This document shows, in pieces, positions 8,207 to 16,462 of a stretch of 64,000 nucleotides of DNA. Where the stretch lies: the NCBI GenBank assembly GCA_017481595.1, contig JAFUOY010000017.1, positions 1-64,000 of the forward strand. The letters are read 5' to 3'. Source of the DNA: Clostridia bacterium (lineage in GTDB: Bacteria; Bacillota; Clostridia; Oscillospirales; CAG-272). The notes beneath the pieces were generated by a model that saw only the letters and a program-made list of their open reading frames with translations, was not told the origin of the DNA and ran no database searches. The translations under genes and the position numbers were made by a program. Within the stretch, counting starts at the first letter, position 1. Every line of letters begins with the position of its first letter.

Positions 8207-8235
8207 TTGACACGATATAAATTTTGTGATATCAT
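8207..8235 (+). promoter_or_regulatory. Promoter reading towards tRNA-Ser
   Basis: TTGACA (8207-8212), 17 bp, TATCAT (8230-8235) on the plus strand. No gene lies between it and tRNA-Ser, so the precursor would carry a leader of about 375 nt. Confidence 0.65.
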
Positions 8236-8279
8236 ATTTAGGCAATAAAAAGCAGAAATGCATTGTTATAATTTGATAA

Positions 8280-8592
8280 GCAGGAATAGCAAAACCTTGT
8301 TTTGTGCTTCGGCAGCCCCTTGTGAGCGAGCTCCCAGATGGCTTTGCCTTGCATACGCAGCGGATTCGCGAAATAAATATCGCGAGCCACTTCGATATGA
8401 CGCCTGCATATTTAATTGTAGCGATGCACAAAATTAGAAATGCAGATGAAGCATTATAGTATACAGGAATATCTCACTGACGTGAGGTTACCCACACTTG
8501 CCGCTTACAAGCGAGCTTGACACGGCTTTGTGGGGTACACGCAGCGGATTCGCGAAATGGATTTCGCGAGCCAATTCGATATTGACCTGCAT
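8280..8592. repeat. Two tandem structured units before tRNA-Ser
   Basis: Unit A (8280-8409) and unit B (8463-8592) share their ends and a central block. Each begins with CAGGAATA and ends with TTCGATAT(G/T)GAC plus CCTGCAT, nearly the reverse complement of the start. Both share ACGCAGCGGATTCGCGAAAT followed by TCGCGAGCCA. The middle differs but holds unit-specific hairpins such as CAAAAC-CTT-GTTTTG in A and CTCAC-TGA-CGTGAG in B. The start resembles the 5' end of the downstream tRNA (GCAGGAATATCG). No coding capacity is apparent. They look related to the hairpin arrays of this window. Confidence 0.6.
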
Positions 8593-8620
8593 ATATGATG
8601 CAAGGCTGCATCATATATGC
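8589..8620 (+). repeat. 14-bp hairpin overlapping the tRNA-Ser 5' end
   Basis: Perfect stem GCATATATGATGCA / TGCATCATATATGC with a 4-nt loop. The last two bases of its right arm are the first two bases of the tRNA acceptor stem, so the hairpin and the mature tRNA fold compete at the 5' processing site. Confidence 0.75.
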
Positions 8621-8706
8621 AGGAATATCGAAGCGGTCACAACGAGGCGGTCTTGAAAACCGTTAGGCCAAAAGCCACGGGGGTTCGAATCCCTCTTCCT
8701 GCGCCA
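8619..8706 (+). tRNA. tRNA-Ser (anticodon UGA)
   Basis: 88 nt including encoded CCA. The acceptor stem pairs GCAGGAA with TTCCTGC. The anticodon arm is CGGT-CTTGAAA-ACCG with anticodon TGA. A long variable arm (GGC CAAAA GCC) marks it as class II. The T arm GGGGG-TTCGAAT-CCCTC is canonical. The D arm is somewhat unusual. A strong terminator follows at once. Confidence 0.93.
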
Positions 8707-8708
8707 AC

Positions 8709-8748
8709 AAAAAGAGAACATTTGTCGGTAGACAAATGTTCTCTTTTT
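8709..8748 (+). terminator. Intrinsic terminator after tRNA-Ser
   Basis: 18-bp perfect stem (AAAAAGAGAACATTTGTC with its complement) around a GGTA loop, ending in five T. Confidence 0.9.
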
Positions 8749-8755
8749 GTTTATC

Positions 8756-8932
8756 CAAGCCGCAGGCTTGGCATATCATCACGACGCAGTCGTGTATATC
8801 ATCAAGGGCGCAATGCGCCCTTGTATCTCATCACGCGCCAGCGTGCATCTCCCTGCGGCTTGATGATATACAATGCTTCGCATTGATGATATACCGCAAC
8901 AAGTTGCGGATGATATACAAGGCTACGCCTTG
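8756..8932. repeat. Hairpin array 2 with ATATCATC spacers
   Basis: Seven different perfect small hairpins in a row: CAAGCC-GCA-GGCTTG (8756-8770), ACGAC-GCA-GTCGT (8781-8793), AAGGGCGCA-A-TGCGCCCTT (8804-8822), CACGC-GCCA-GCGTG (8832-8845), CAATGC-TTC-GCATTG (8871-8885), CCGCAAC-AA-GTTGCGG (8894-8909) and CAAGGC-TAC-GCCTTG (8918-8932). The first spacers read (T)ATATCATC, with one TATCTCATC variant. After a half element at 8852-8862, complementary to the first hairpin, the spacers read GATGATATAC. Hairpin sequence changes from unit to unit while the spacer is kept, the opposite of a CRISPR. Confidence 0.85.
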
Positions 8933-8958
8933 ATTTATTTACAAAAGCATGGTATAAT
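8930..8958 (+). promoter_or_regulatory. Orphan promoter after hairpin array 2
   Basis: TTGATT (8930-8935), 17 bp, TATAAT (8953-8958) with an extended -10 (TGG before it). The -35 box overlaps the last hairpin of the array. No plus-strand gene follows; transcription would reach the bidirectional hairpin at 9063-9092. Confidence 0.5.
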
Positions 8959-9062
8959 GAAATAAAAAAGTCAGTGTCCTTTTTATTTGGCTCCGGTACG
9001 AGAGGATTCTCACGTCTTTTTGTGTTGCCTACGTCAAATCTTTTCCATAATTATAAAATAAG

Positions 9063-9092
9063 AAAGCGGCACTTCAAAAGGAGTACCGCTTT
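9063..9092 (-). terminator. Terminator of the GH4 gene
   Basis: Stem AAAGCGG-ACT / AGT-CCGCTTT with one mismatch and flanking A/T runs, just beyond the GH4 stop codon. It could also end a plus-strand transcript from the orphan promoter at 8930-8958. Confidence 0.75.
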
Positions 9093-9106
9093 TGTCATAG
9101 CTTATC

Positions 9107-10507
9107 TTATTTCTCAAGCTCGCTAAGGTCGTAGTCGGAGAGGTATTTCTTTGTGTTGAGTACCATTTCCTTAAACATCTTTTCTGCGTCCTTAAGTCCG
9201 CAGGTAACGAGAGGGTCGGATGAAAAGGCGTTGAAGATAGCCTTAAGGTCACGGCGTGTAATTCCGTCAAATACTGCTTCCTGCTCTGCGCAGATACGGG
9301 AGATCAAGGAATGTATCTCTGTGGGGATATTTCCTGCAAAAACGGGAGTTACCTCATCGGAACGGAAGATAGCGTTTGTTTCAACGATAGCGCCCAAGGG
9401 AAGATTGGGAATCTGTCCTCTGTTGGGGATATTTACGTTTGTTACAAGGTCTTTAAGACCGAGAAGAGCGCGCATCTGATTTACACCGTCCTCTCCTGTT
9501 TTCCAAATCTTTACCTCCTCTTCGCCACTAAGAAGCTTACGGCTTCTTTCAAGTCTGTTTGCAAGGTCCTGTTTACGCCAGCTTACGGGAGTCAATGCAA
9601 ATTTCATTTCGTGTACTCTTTCGGGGCTTTCAAGATACCATTTGCCGGGGCAGAATTCTGCTAAGTGACGGTCACCTGCTGCCGCAATGTAGCCGAAGCG
9701 TCTGAAAAGATCGATTCTTACCTTGAATTGGCTGGAGAAATGGTTGTTCATCCAGTTGTTGTCAGCCTTTGTGGGTAAGCCGTCGGAATATTTTTCACAA
9801 AATTCCTTGTAATAAGGAAAAAGATCTATTCCGTGATAGGAAGCGGAGGTAAGCCAGGTGAAGTGATTTACAGACACAGGGTTGACCTTTATTTCTTCAC
9901 GTGAGGCAGTTTCGCCCAAATATTCCTCGATAACGTAGCCAAGAAGTCCCTGTGTACCGAATACCTCGTGACAGCAACCGAATGCCTTTATCTCGGGGAA
10001 CACATTGTAAAGTGTTTTTACGCAAAGGGTCATGGGGTTTGTATAATTTATTACCCACGCGTTGGGAGAAAATTCCTTTATGTATCTGCCTATTTCCTCG
10101 AACATAGGAATAGTTCTCATAGCGCGTACGATGCCACCGGGGCCTGTTGTGTCACCAACGGGCTGATAAATACCGTACTTTTCGGGGGTGTGTACGTCTG
10201 ACTCCATTTCATCAAAAGTGCCGGGGAGTATGGATATAACTACAAAATCCGCGCCTGTAAGAGCCTCCTTTGGTGTTTCCACCGCGTAGTAGATCCACTT
10301 GGATTTTGCCCCCTCACAATCGTTGAACTTGTTGCCTATTATTTCGTTTGCTTTAGCCGCATCCTTATCAATATCGTAAAGATATACGCATCCACTCATG
10401 TCATCTGCGGAGGCAAGGTCACTCATTAGTCCCCATGCCCAGCCGCGTGAGCCGCCGCCAATATAAGCGATCTTTACGTCCGTTGCCTTTTTGTCGATTA
10501 TTTTCAT
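9107..10507 (-). CDS. GH4 family glycosidase, probable alpha-galacturonidase
   Basis: 466-residue NAD- and divalent-metal-dependent glycoside hydrolase of family 4, a cytoplasmic family that cleaves by a redox-elimination mechanism. Evidence: the dinucleotide site IAYIGGGSRGW (13-23), ILPGTFDEME, NYTNPM (154-159) and the metal-site motif CCHE (178-181). Overall it resembles Bacillus LplD (alpha-galacturonidase) more than MelA or the 6-phospho-glucosidases. The divergent neighbours handle uronic acids, which favours a uronide substrate, but this is inference. The start at 10507 is chosen because AGGAGG precedes it; the frame stays open 22 codons further upstream through the promoter. Confidence 0.82.
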   Translation of the reverse strand: MKIIDKKATDVKIAYIGGGSRGWAWGLMSDLASADDMSGCVYLYDIDKDAAKANEIIGNKFNDCEGAKSKWIYYAVETPKEALTGADFVVISILPGTFDEMESDVHTPEKYGIYQPVGDTTGPGGIVRAMRTIPMFEEIGRYIKEFSPNAWVINYTNPMTLCVKTLYNVFPEIKAFGCCHEVFGTQGLLGYVIEEYLGETASREEIKVNPVSVNHFTWLTSASYHGIDLFPYYKEFCEKYSDGLPTKADNNWMNNHFSSQFKVRIDLFRRFGYIAAAGDRHLAEFCPGKWYLESPERVHEMKFALTPVSWRKQDLANRLERSRKLLSGEEEVKIWKTGEDGVNQMRALLGLKDLVTNVNIPNRGQIPNLPLGAIVETNAIFRSDEVTPVFAGNIPTEIHSLISRICAEQEAVFDGITRRDLKAIFNAFSSDPLVTCGLKDAEKMFKEMVLNTKKYLSDYDLSELEK

Positions 10508-10541
10508 AAAAAACCTCCTAAAAAATAGTTCTTCAACAAAA

Positions 10542-10569
10542 AGTATAAACCTTTTTTTAAAAAAGTCAA
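10542..10569 (-). promoter_or_regulatory. Promoter of the GH4 gene
   Basis: TTGACT (10564-10569), 16 bp, TATACT (10542-10547) on the minus strand, upstream of the chosen start. Confidence 0.6.
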
Positions 10570-10608
10570 GCATATTGAAAAAATAAGCTCAAAATAAAGA
10601 ATAAATAA

Positions 10609-10638
10609 TTGAAATTATATGCGCTTCTATGTTAAAAT
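10609..10638 (+). promoter_or_regulatory. Promoter of the GH2-uxa operon
   Basis: TTGAAA (10609-10614), 18 bp, TAAAAT (10633-10638), 32 bp before the GH2 start. It is back-to-back with the GH4 promoter, so one regulator could control both. I see no clear operator. Confidence 0.55.
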
Positions 10639-10670
10639 AAGAAAAAAGCATATTTTAAAGGAGAATAAAT

Positions 10671-12398
10671 ATGAGAAGATTGTTTGATGAGCACGTAAAA
10701 AGAAACGTAATCGACCTGAACGGTACATGGGGCTTTAAGATTGACCGTGACAACGTGGGTGAGGCTGAGGGATGGCAAAACGGACTTCCTTGCGGTGATG
10801 AAACCACCGTACCCTCCTGCTGGAACAACGAGCTCAGACTTTTGAATTACGAGGGCTGCTGCTGGTATGAAAGAAAATTCAGAACGGAGGGCGGCACCCT
10901 GCTTCTGGAATTTGAAAGCGTAATGACTCTTGCAACCGTATGGCTTGACGGCGTTAAGCTTGGCGAGCATTACGGCGCGTTTACCGAATTTGAATTCGTT
11001 GTAAACGATGTTAAGGCGGGAGAGCATACTCTTGTTGTCCGCGCCGACAGCAGATTTGACGAGCATTCCTTCCCCCAGAGATATACGGACTGGTTTAACT
11101 ACGGCGGTATTGCAAGAAGCGTTTCCGCCCACGAGCTTAAGGGTATTTCCATTCTTTCAAACCATTTGGTTTACGAATTGTCCGAGGACCTTAAGGACGT
11201 TACCGTAAGCGCTAAGCTTGACCTTTATAACGCTTGCGAAGGCTCCGTAACCTCTCCCTTGTCCGTTACCGTTGGTGACGTAACCGTTTACGACGGAGAA
11301 ATTACCCTTGACGGATACGAAAGAAGGACCTACGAAACACCCAAGGTAACTATTGAAAACGTAGCTATCTGGGATCCAAAGACACCCAATTTGTACACCG
11401 TAGCCGTAAAAACCGATACGGACGACCTTATTGACAGAGTAGGCTTCAGAAAAATAGAGGTTAAGGACGTAAAGATACTTTTAAACGGCAAGCCTATTGA
11501 GCTTCTTGGCGTAAACAGACACGACGAGCATCCCGACTGGGGCTTTGCATTCCCGCCCAAGCTTATGAAAAAGGACCTTGATCTTATTGAGGACCTCGGA
11601 TGTAACACCATAAGAGGATCGCACTATCCCAACTCCAAGATATTCCTCGATATGCTTGACAAGCGCGGAATTTTGTTCTGGAGTGAGATCCCTATGTGGG
11701 GCGTTGGCTTTAGTGAAAAGTCACTTCTTGATCCCATTATCGAGGAGCGCGGAACGAATATGCACGAGGAAATGGTGCGTCAGTATTACAACCATCCCTC
11801 AATTATCCTTTGGGGTATGCATAACGAAATTCCCACCTATTCACCCAATTCCTACCACCTTTCCGAAAAGTGGTCGAAGATCCTTCGCGCAAAGGGCGGT
11901 AACCGTCTTATTACCCACGCATCCTGTCATCCCATGAAGGATAACGATATGGGCTTTGACGACGTTATCAGCATAAATATTTATCACGGCTGGTACAGAT
12001 ACGGCGGATATAACGGCACTCTTCAGGACTGGGATAAGATGGTTGAGGACTTGAGAGCCCGCAGAAAGGAAATGGGCTGGGAGGATAAGCCCGTTGTAAT
12101 GAGCGAGTTCGGCGCGGCTGCATTGGCAGGCTTCCACTCCCACTTTGACGACGTGCGCTGGAGCGAGGAATATCAGAGAGACCTTCTTGAATACACCCTC
12201 GAGCTTTTCCATAAGACCGACTATATGAACGGCACGTACATCTGGCAGTTCTGTAATATAAGAACGTCACCCTCAACGGACCTTAACAGAGTAAGATACT
12301 TCAACAACAAGGGTATTCTTGACGAGTACAGAAATCCCAAGGCATCCTACTTCAAGGTTAAGGAGCTTTATCATAAATACGCAAAAGAGGGTAAATGA
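10671..12398 (+). CDS. GH2 beta-hexuronidase (beta-glucuronidase type)
   Basis: 575-residue family 2 glycoside hydrolase that releases uronic acid from beta-uronides. Order: jelly-roll sugar-binding domain (about 10-165), immunoglobulin-like domain (about 170-265), TIM barrel (about 270-575). The acid/base is Glu386 in MHNEIP and the nucleophile Glu479 in MSEFGA. The Asn-x-Lys motif that reads the substrate carboxylate in beta-glucuronidases is present as NNKG (545-548). No signal peptide, so cytoplasmic. AAAGGAG precedes the ATG. It leads an operon with tagaturonate/altronate enzymes, which belong to the galacturonate branch, so a beta-galacturonide substrate is possible. Confidence 0.88.
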   Translation: MRRLFDEHVKRNVIDLNGTWGFKIDRDNVGEAEGWQNGLPCGDETTVPSCWNNELRLLNYEGCCWYERKFRTEGGTLLLEFESVMTLATVWLDGVKLGEHYGAFTEFEFVVNDVKAGEHTLVVRADSRFDEHSFPQRYTDWFNYGGIARSVSAHELKGISILSNHLVYELSEDLKDVTVSAKLDLYNACEGSVTSPLSVTVGDVTVYDGEITLDGYERRTYETPKVTIENVAIWDPKTPNLYTVAVKTDTDDLIDRVGFRKIEVKDVKILLNGKPIELLGVNRHDEHPDWGFAFPPKLMKKDLDLIEDLGCNTIRGSHYPNSKIFLDMLDKRGILFWSEIPMWGVGFSEKSLLDPIIEERGTNMHEEMVRQYYNHPSIILWGMHNEIPTYSPNSYHLSEKWSKILRAKGGNRLITHASCHPMKDNDMGFDDVISINIYHGWYRYGGYNGTLQDWDKMVEDLRARRKEMGWEDKPVVMSEFGAAALAGFHSHFDDVRWSEEYQRDLLEYTLELFHKTDYMNGTYIWQFCNIRTSPSTDLNRVRYFNNKGILDEYRNPKASYFKVKELYHKYAKEGK

Positions 12399-12399
12399 A

Positions 12400-13680
12400 A
12401 TGACGAATAAAAGACCTTTAAAAGTTATTCAGTTTGGCGAGGGAGGCTTCCTTCGCGGATTTGTGGACTGGATGCTTCAGATAGTAAACGAAAAAACGGA
12501 TTTTGACGGGGGTGTGGCTGTAGTTCAGCCTATCAAGGAGGGACTTTGCGACCTTCTTACCGCCCAGAATTGCGTTTATACACATCTTTGCAGAGGATGT
12601 GAGGGGGTAGATATAAAAAAGATAGACGTTATTGAAAAATGTATCAAGCCCTACGATAATTTTGATCAGTACATAGCTCTTGCTGAAAACAAGGACTTCC
12701 GCTTTATCGTATCCAACACCACGGAGTCGGGTATTGCCTTCAATCCCGAGGACAAGATGACGGACCGTCCCGCAAGCTCCTTCCCCGGTAAGCTTACTCA
12801 GCTTCTTTATAAGAGATACGAGCTGGGACTTGATGGCTTTGTATTCCTCCCCTGCGAGCTTATTGATAAAAACGGCGCTCAGCTTAAAAGGTGTATTCTT
12901 CAGTATGCGGAGCTTTGGAATCTCGGTGATGGCTTTGTAAGCTGGATAGAAAATGAAAATATTTTTACAAACACCCTCGTTGACCGTATCAACACAGGCT
13001 ATCCGAGAGGGGAAAAGCTTGAGCTTGACTTTGATGACAGGATGGTAAACACCTCCGAGTATTTCCACCTTTGGGTAATTGACGGCTATGATAAGCTTTT
13101 TGAGGAGATCCCCTTTGATAAGTGCGGACTTAACGTAATTCTTACAAAGGAGCTTGAAAGATACCGCACAAGAAAGGTGCGTATCTTAAACGGCTCCCAT
13201 ACCTCAATGATACCCTACGCATTGCTCTTAGGCGTAGAAACCGTAGGGGAGTGTCTGAAAAACGAGGTAATTTCCGCCCATCTTAAGAATTGCCAGGCAG
13301 AAATAGTTGACTCCCTTGATATGAACAGGGACGAAGCCCTTGAGTATGCGGACTCCGTAATGGTGCGCTTTGCAAACCCATATATTCAGCATAAATGTCA
13401 GTCCATAGCCTTAAACTCCGTAAGCAAGTTCAAGGTAAGAGTTCTTCCCTCCATTCTTCAGTATGAGGAAAAGTTCGGCAAGACACCAAAGACCCTTATG
13501 TTCTCCTTTGCCAAGCTTATTGATTTTTATAGGGTTGGCACTCCCGACGACGCGGCAGACGTAACGGAGAAGATGAAAACGGGTACGGTCAAGGAAATTC
13601 TTGCGGACGCATCCCTTTGGGGACAGGACCTTTCCCGCTATGCAGACGAGGTAGAATCATATGCGGATACACATAAATGA
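12400..13680 (+). CDS. uxaB: Tagaturonate reductase (altronate oxidoreductase) UxaB
   Basis: 426-residue mannitol-dehydrogenase-family enzyme that reduces tagaturonate to altronate with NADH. Hallmarks are VIQFGEGGFLRGFVDWM near the N-terminus (nucleotide site), SNTTESGI, PCELIDKNG, LVDRI and the catalytic-domain segment KVRILNGSHTSMIPYA. Pattern and spacing match UxaB better than UxuB (fructuronate reductase). The ATG is one base after the GH2 stop codon, with AGAGGG as ribosome binding site; an upstream in-frame start would overlap GH2 deeply and is rejected. The 3' end overlaps uxaA by 20 bp. Confidence 0.88.
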   Translation: MTNKRPLKVIQFGEGGFLRGFVDWMLQIVNEKTDFDGGVAVVQPIKEGLCDLLTAQNCVYTHLCRGCEGVDIKKIDVIEKCIKPYDNFDQYIALAENKDFRFIVSNTTESGIAFNPEDKMTDRPASSFPGKLTQLLYKRYELGLDGFVFLPCELIDKNGAQLKRCILQYAELWNLGDGFVSWIENENIFTNTLVDRINTGYPRGEKLELDFDDRMVNTSEYFHLWVIDGYDKLFEEIPFDKCGLNVILTKELERYRTRKVRILNGSHTSMIPYALLLGVETVGECLKNEVISAHLKNCQAEIVDSLDMNRDEALEYADSVMVRFANPYIQHKCQSIALNSVSKFKVRVLPSILQYEEKFGKTPKTLMFSFAKLIDFYRVGTPDDAADVTEKMKTGTVKEILADASLWGQDLSRYADEVESYADTHK

Positions 13681-15037
13681 TAACGTAGAGGTACGTGATG
13701 ACGGCCATAAGTACGCATTGTATCCTATAAAAAAGGGAGAAAACGTAATAAAATACGGCTCTCCCATAGGTCACGCAACGGCGGATATTGAGGTCGGTCA
13801 GCACGTTCACACCCATAATCTGAAAACAAACCTAAGTGGCAATCTTGAATACTCCTACGAATATAAGGATTACGGAATTACGTACACAGGGTCCGACAAA
13901 TTCTTTTACGGATACGTAAGAGAAAACGGGGATGTGGGTATAAGAAACGAGATCTGGATAGTAAATACCGTAGGATGTGTCAATAAAACGGCTAAGATCC
14001 TTGCCGAAAGAACGGGAGCAAAATACTTTCCCCACCCTTACGGCTGCTCCCAGCTTGGGGACGACCAGGATATAACGAGGAAAATACTTTGCGGTATGAT
14101 AAAGCATCCTAACGCCGCGGGAGTTTTGGTCCTTGGTCTCGGATGCGAAAACAGTAATATCGGCGAAATTAAAAGGGTGCTTGGAGAGTATGACGAAAAG
14201 CGGGTAAAATTTCTTAATTGCCAGGACGCAGAGGACGAAATTGCCGAGGGAGTGGCTATAATTGAGGAATTGAAAGCGTATGCTAACACCTTTAAGAGAG
14301 AAAAAATAAATATAAGCCGCCTGCGCCTCGGCTTGAAATGCGGAGGAAGCGACGGATACAGCGGCATTACCGCAAATCCCTTGGTGGGCAGTCTTTGTGA
14401 CAGGCTCGTTTCCTTTGGAGGCAGCTGCGTCCTTACCGAGGTGCCCGAAATGTTCGGGGCGGAGCATCTTTTGATGGAAAGATGCGTAAGCCGTGAGGTG
14501 TTTGACAAGACCGTTAAGCTTATTAACGATTTTAAGGACTACTTTACAAGGCATAATCAGGTAATTTATGAAAATCCCTCTCCCGGAAATAAGGCGGGCG
14601 GAATCACCACCTTAGAGGAAAAATCCCTGGGATGTGTACAAAAGGGAGGACTTTCTCCCGTTGTTGACGTCCTTGATTACGGTGACACCCTTTCAAAAAA
14701 CGGTCTTTCCCTTTTAAACGGCCCGGGCAACGATATAGTGGCGGTTACTAATCTTACGGCGTGCGGCGCCCATATGATATTATTTACCACGGGCAGAGGA
14801 ACACCCCTCGGCGCGCCTGTACCCACGGTCAAGATAGCCACCAACCGCGCCCTTAGCGAAAAGAAGAAAAACTGGATAGATTTTGATGCTTCTCCAATCC
14901 TCGACGGAGAGACTATGGATAAAATAACCCACCGTTTCCTCGACTACGTGTGCGAAATTGCCTCGGGTAAGGAAACGAAAAATGAAGAAAACGGCTACGC
15001 CGAGATCGCGATATTCAAGGATGGCGTAACCCTTTAA
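13661..15037 (+). CDS. uxaA: Altronate dehydratase UxaA
   Basis: 458-residue dehydratase converting altronate to 2-keto-3-deoxygluconate. The N-terminal SAF domain covers about residues 1-75 (KYALYPIKKGENVIKYG, GHATADIEVGQHVHTHN), followed by the UxaA core with GYVRENGDVGIRNE, CSQLGDDQD, GLGCENSN and LKCGGSDGYSG. The conserved cysteines in the core probably bind iron. GAGGTAG inside the end of uxaB serves as ribosome binding site. Genes for KDG kinase and aldolase are absent from the window. Confidence 0.93.
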   Translation: MRIHINDNVEVRDDGHKYALYPIKKGENVIKYGSPIGHATADIEVGQHVHTHNLKTNLSGNLEYSYEYKDYGITYTGSDKFFYGYVRENGDVGIRNEIWIVNTVGCVNKTAKILAERTGAKYFPHPYGCSQLGDDQDITRKILCGMIKHPNAAGVLVLGLGCENSNIGEIKRVLGEYDEKRVKFLNCQDAEDEIAEGVAIIEELKAYANTFKREKINISRLRLGLKCGGSDGYSGITANPLVGSLCDRLVSFGGSCVLTEVPEMFGAEHLLMERCVSREVFDKTVKLINDFKDYFTRHNQVIYENPSPGNKAGGITTLEEKSLGCVQKGGLSPVVDVLDYGDTLSKNGLSLLNGPGNDIVAVTNLTACGAHMILFTTGRGTPLGAPVPTVKIATNRALSEKKKNWIDFDASPILDGETMDKITHRFLDYVCEIASGKETKNEENGYAEIAIFKDGVTL

Positions 15038-15047
15038 GGAGAATAAA

Positions 15048-16436
15048 ATGAGCTACATCAAGGATAATTTTTTACTTAAAAACAAAACTGCAGAGCTTCT
15101 TTACAACAGCTATGCAAAGGATATGCCCATATTTGACTACCACTGTCACTTACCCGAGAAGCAGATCCTTGAAAACAAGTGCTTCAACGATATTTTCGAG
15201 ATCTGGCTTGCAGGAGACCACTACAAGTGGAGACTTATGCGTAATTATGGCGTAAACGAGGAATATATTACGGGCAACAAGTCCAATAAGGAAAAGTTCC
15301 TTACCTATTGCAGAGTTCTTGGTACCGCATTCGGTAACCCCCTTTACCATTGGTCACAGGTGGAGCTTAAGGAATATTTCGGCTGTGAGCTTGAAATAAA
15401 CGAGAAGAATGCAGAAGCAATCTGGGATCAGTGTAATTCCTACATCAGAGCAAACAACATTACTCCTCAGTACCTTATTGAAAGCTCCAACGTAAGCCAC
15501 GTTTTCACCACCAACGAGGTCTTTGACGACCTTACTACCTTTGTTGATATAAAGAAAAAGGGCTACAAATTCGAGGTTATTCCCGCATTCCGCGGCGATA
15601 AGATAATGAATATCGAGGCAAAGGGCTACCTTACCTTCCTTGGCAAGCTTGAGGCTCTTACCCATAAGATAGAGTCCATTTGCGACCTTGAAAACGCACT
15701 CGAGATAAGACTTAAGGAATTTATCAAGGTTGGTACAAGAGCAAGTGATATAGCCGTTGAGCAGGTTTACGACGTGCCTACAAAGGAAGAGGCTGACGCA
15801 GTTCTTAAAAAGGTTATAGGGGGAGAGGCTCCCACAGTTAAGGACAGCGAGGTATTCAAGGGATATATTACCTACTTCCTTATGAAAATGTACGCGGAAT
15901 ATAAGATAGCTACTGAGCTTCATATAGGAGCAATGAGAAACAATAACGCCGTAATGCTTGAAAAGCTTGGTCTTGACACAGGCTTTGACAGTATTTCCGA
16001 CACCAACAGTATCGGTAAGCTTTCCCGCCTTATGGATAAGCTTAACTCCGAGGGTAAGCTTCCTAAGCTTATTATCTTCAACTTGAATCCCAAGATGAAT
16101 GCAGAAATTATGACAATTATGGGCTGCTTCCAGTCCGACGAGGCAAGGGGAAAGATACAGTACGGCCCTGCTTGGTGGTTCCTTGACAATAAGGTAGGTA
16201 TGGAAAGACATCTTGAGGACCTTACCGCAACGGGACACCTTGGCGCCTTCGTGGGTATGCTTACCGACAGCCGTTCACTCCTCTCCTATCCCAGACACCA
16301 TTATTTCAGAAGAATACTTTGCACATATCTGGGCACACTTATAGAAAATGGAGAAATGACCTCCGATATGGACGTTGTATCAGAGGTAGTCAAGGACGTT
16401 TGCTACAATAACTCCATAAATTATTTCTTTAACTAA
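15048..16436 (+). CDS. uxaC: Uronate isomerase UxaC
   Basis: 462-residue amidohydrolase-superfamily isomerase that interconverts glucuronate/fructuronate and galacturonate/tagaturonate. The metal motif DYHCHLPEKQI (about 24-34) and the C-terminal GMLTDSRSLLSYPRHHYFRR are typical of UxaC. AAGGAG lies 5 nt before the ATG, and it follows uxaA after 10 bp. It supplies tagaturonate to UxaB, so the operon forms a galacturonate route as far as KDG. Confidence 0.95.
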   Translation: MSYIKDNFLLKNKTAELLYNSYAKDMPIFDYHCHLPEKQILENKCFNDIFEIWLAGDHYKWRLMRNYGVNEEYITGNKSNKEKFLTYCRVLGTAFGNPLYHWSQVELKEYFGCELEINEKNAEAIWDQCNSYIRANNITPQYLIESSNVSHVFTTNEVFDDLTTFVDIKKKGYKFEVIPAFRGDKIMNIEAKGYLTFLGKLEALTHKIESICDLENALEIRLKEFIKVGTRASDIAVEQVYDVPTKEEADAVLKKVIGGEAPTVKDSEVFKGYITYFLMKMYAEYKIATELHIGAMRNNNAVMLEKLGLDTGFDSISDTNSIGKLSRLMDKLNSEGKLPKLIIFNLNPKMNAEIMTIMGCFQSDEARGKIQYGPAWWFLDNKVGMERHLEDLTATGHLGAFVGMLTDSRSLLSYPRHHYFRRILCTYLGTLIENGEMTSDMDVVSEVVKDVCYNNSINYFFN

Positions 16437-16462
16437 TCTTTAACTAATAAAAAGGGGCAAAA

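Noticed and set aside
8756-8932. Possible CRISPR array
   Set aside because: The repeated part is a 8-10 base AT-rich word and the variable parts are palindromes of 11-19 bases, with no cas genes; CRISPRs show the opposite pattern.
8990-9030. Reverse complement resembles a tRNA 3' end (..TACCGGAGCCA)
   Set aside because: No matching 5' acceptor strand, anticodon arm or proper T loop could be found upstream on the minus strand.
12319-12399. Upstream start for uxaB
   Set aside because: The frame is open but would overlap the GH2 3' end by 80 bp; the ATG at 12400 has a proper site and matches the family N-terminus.
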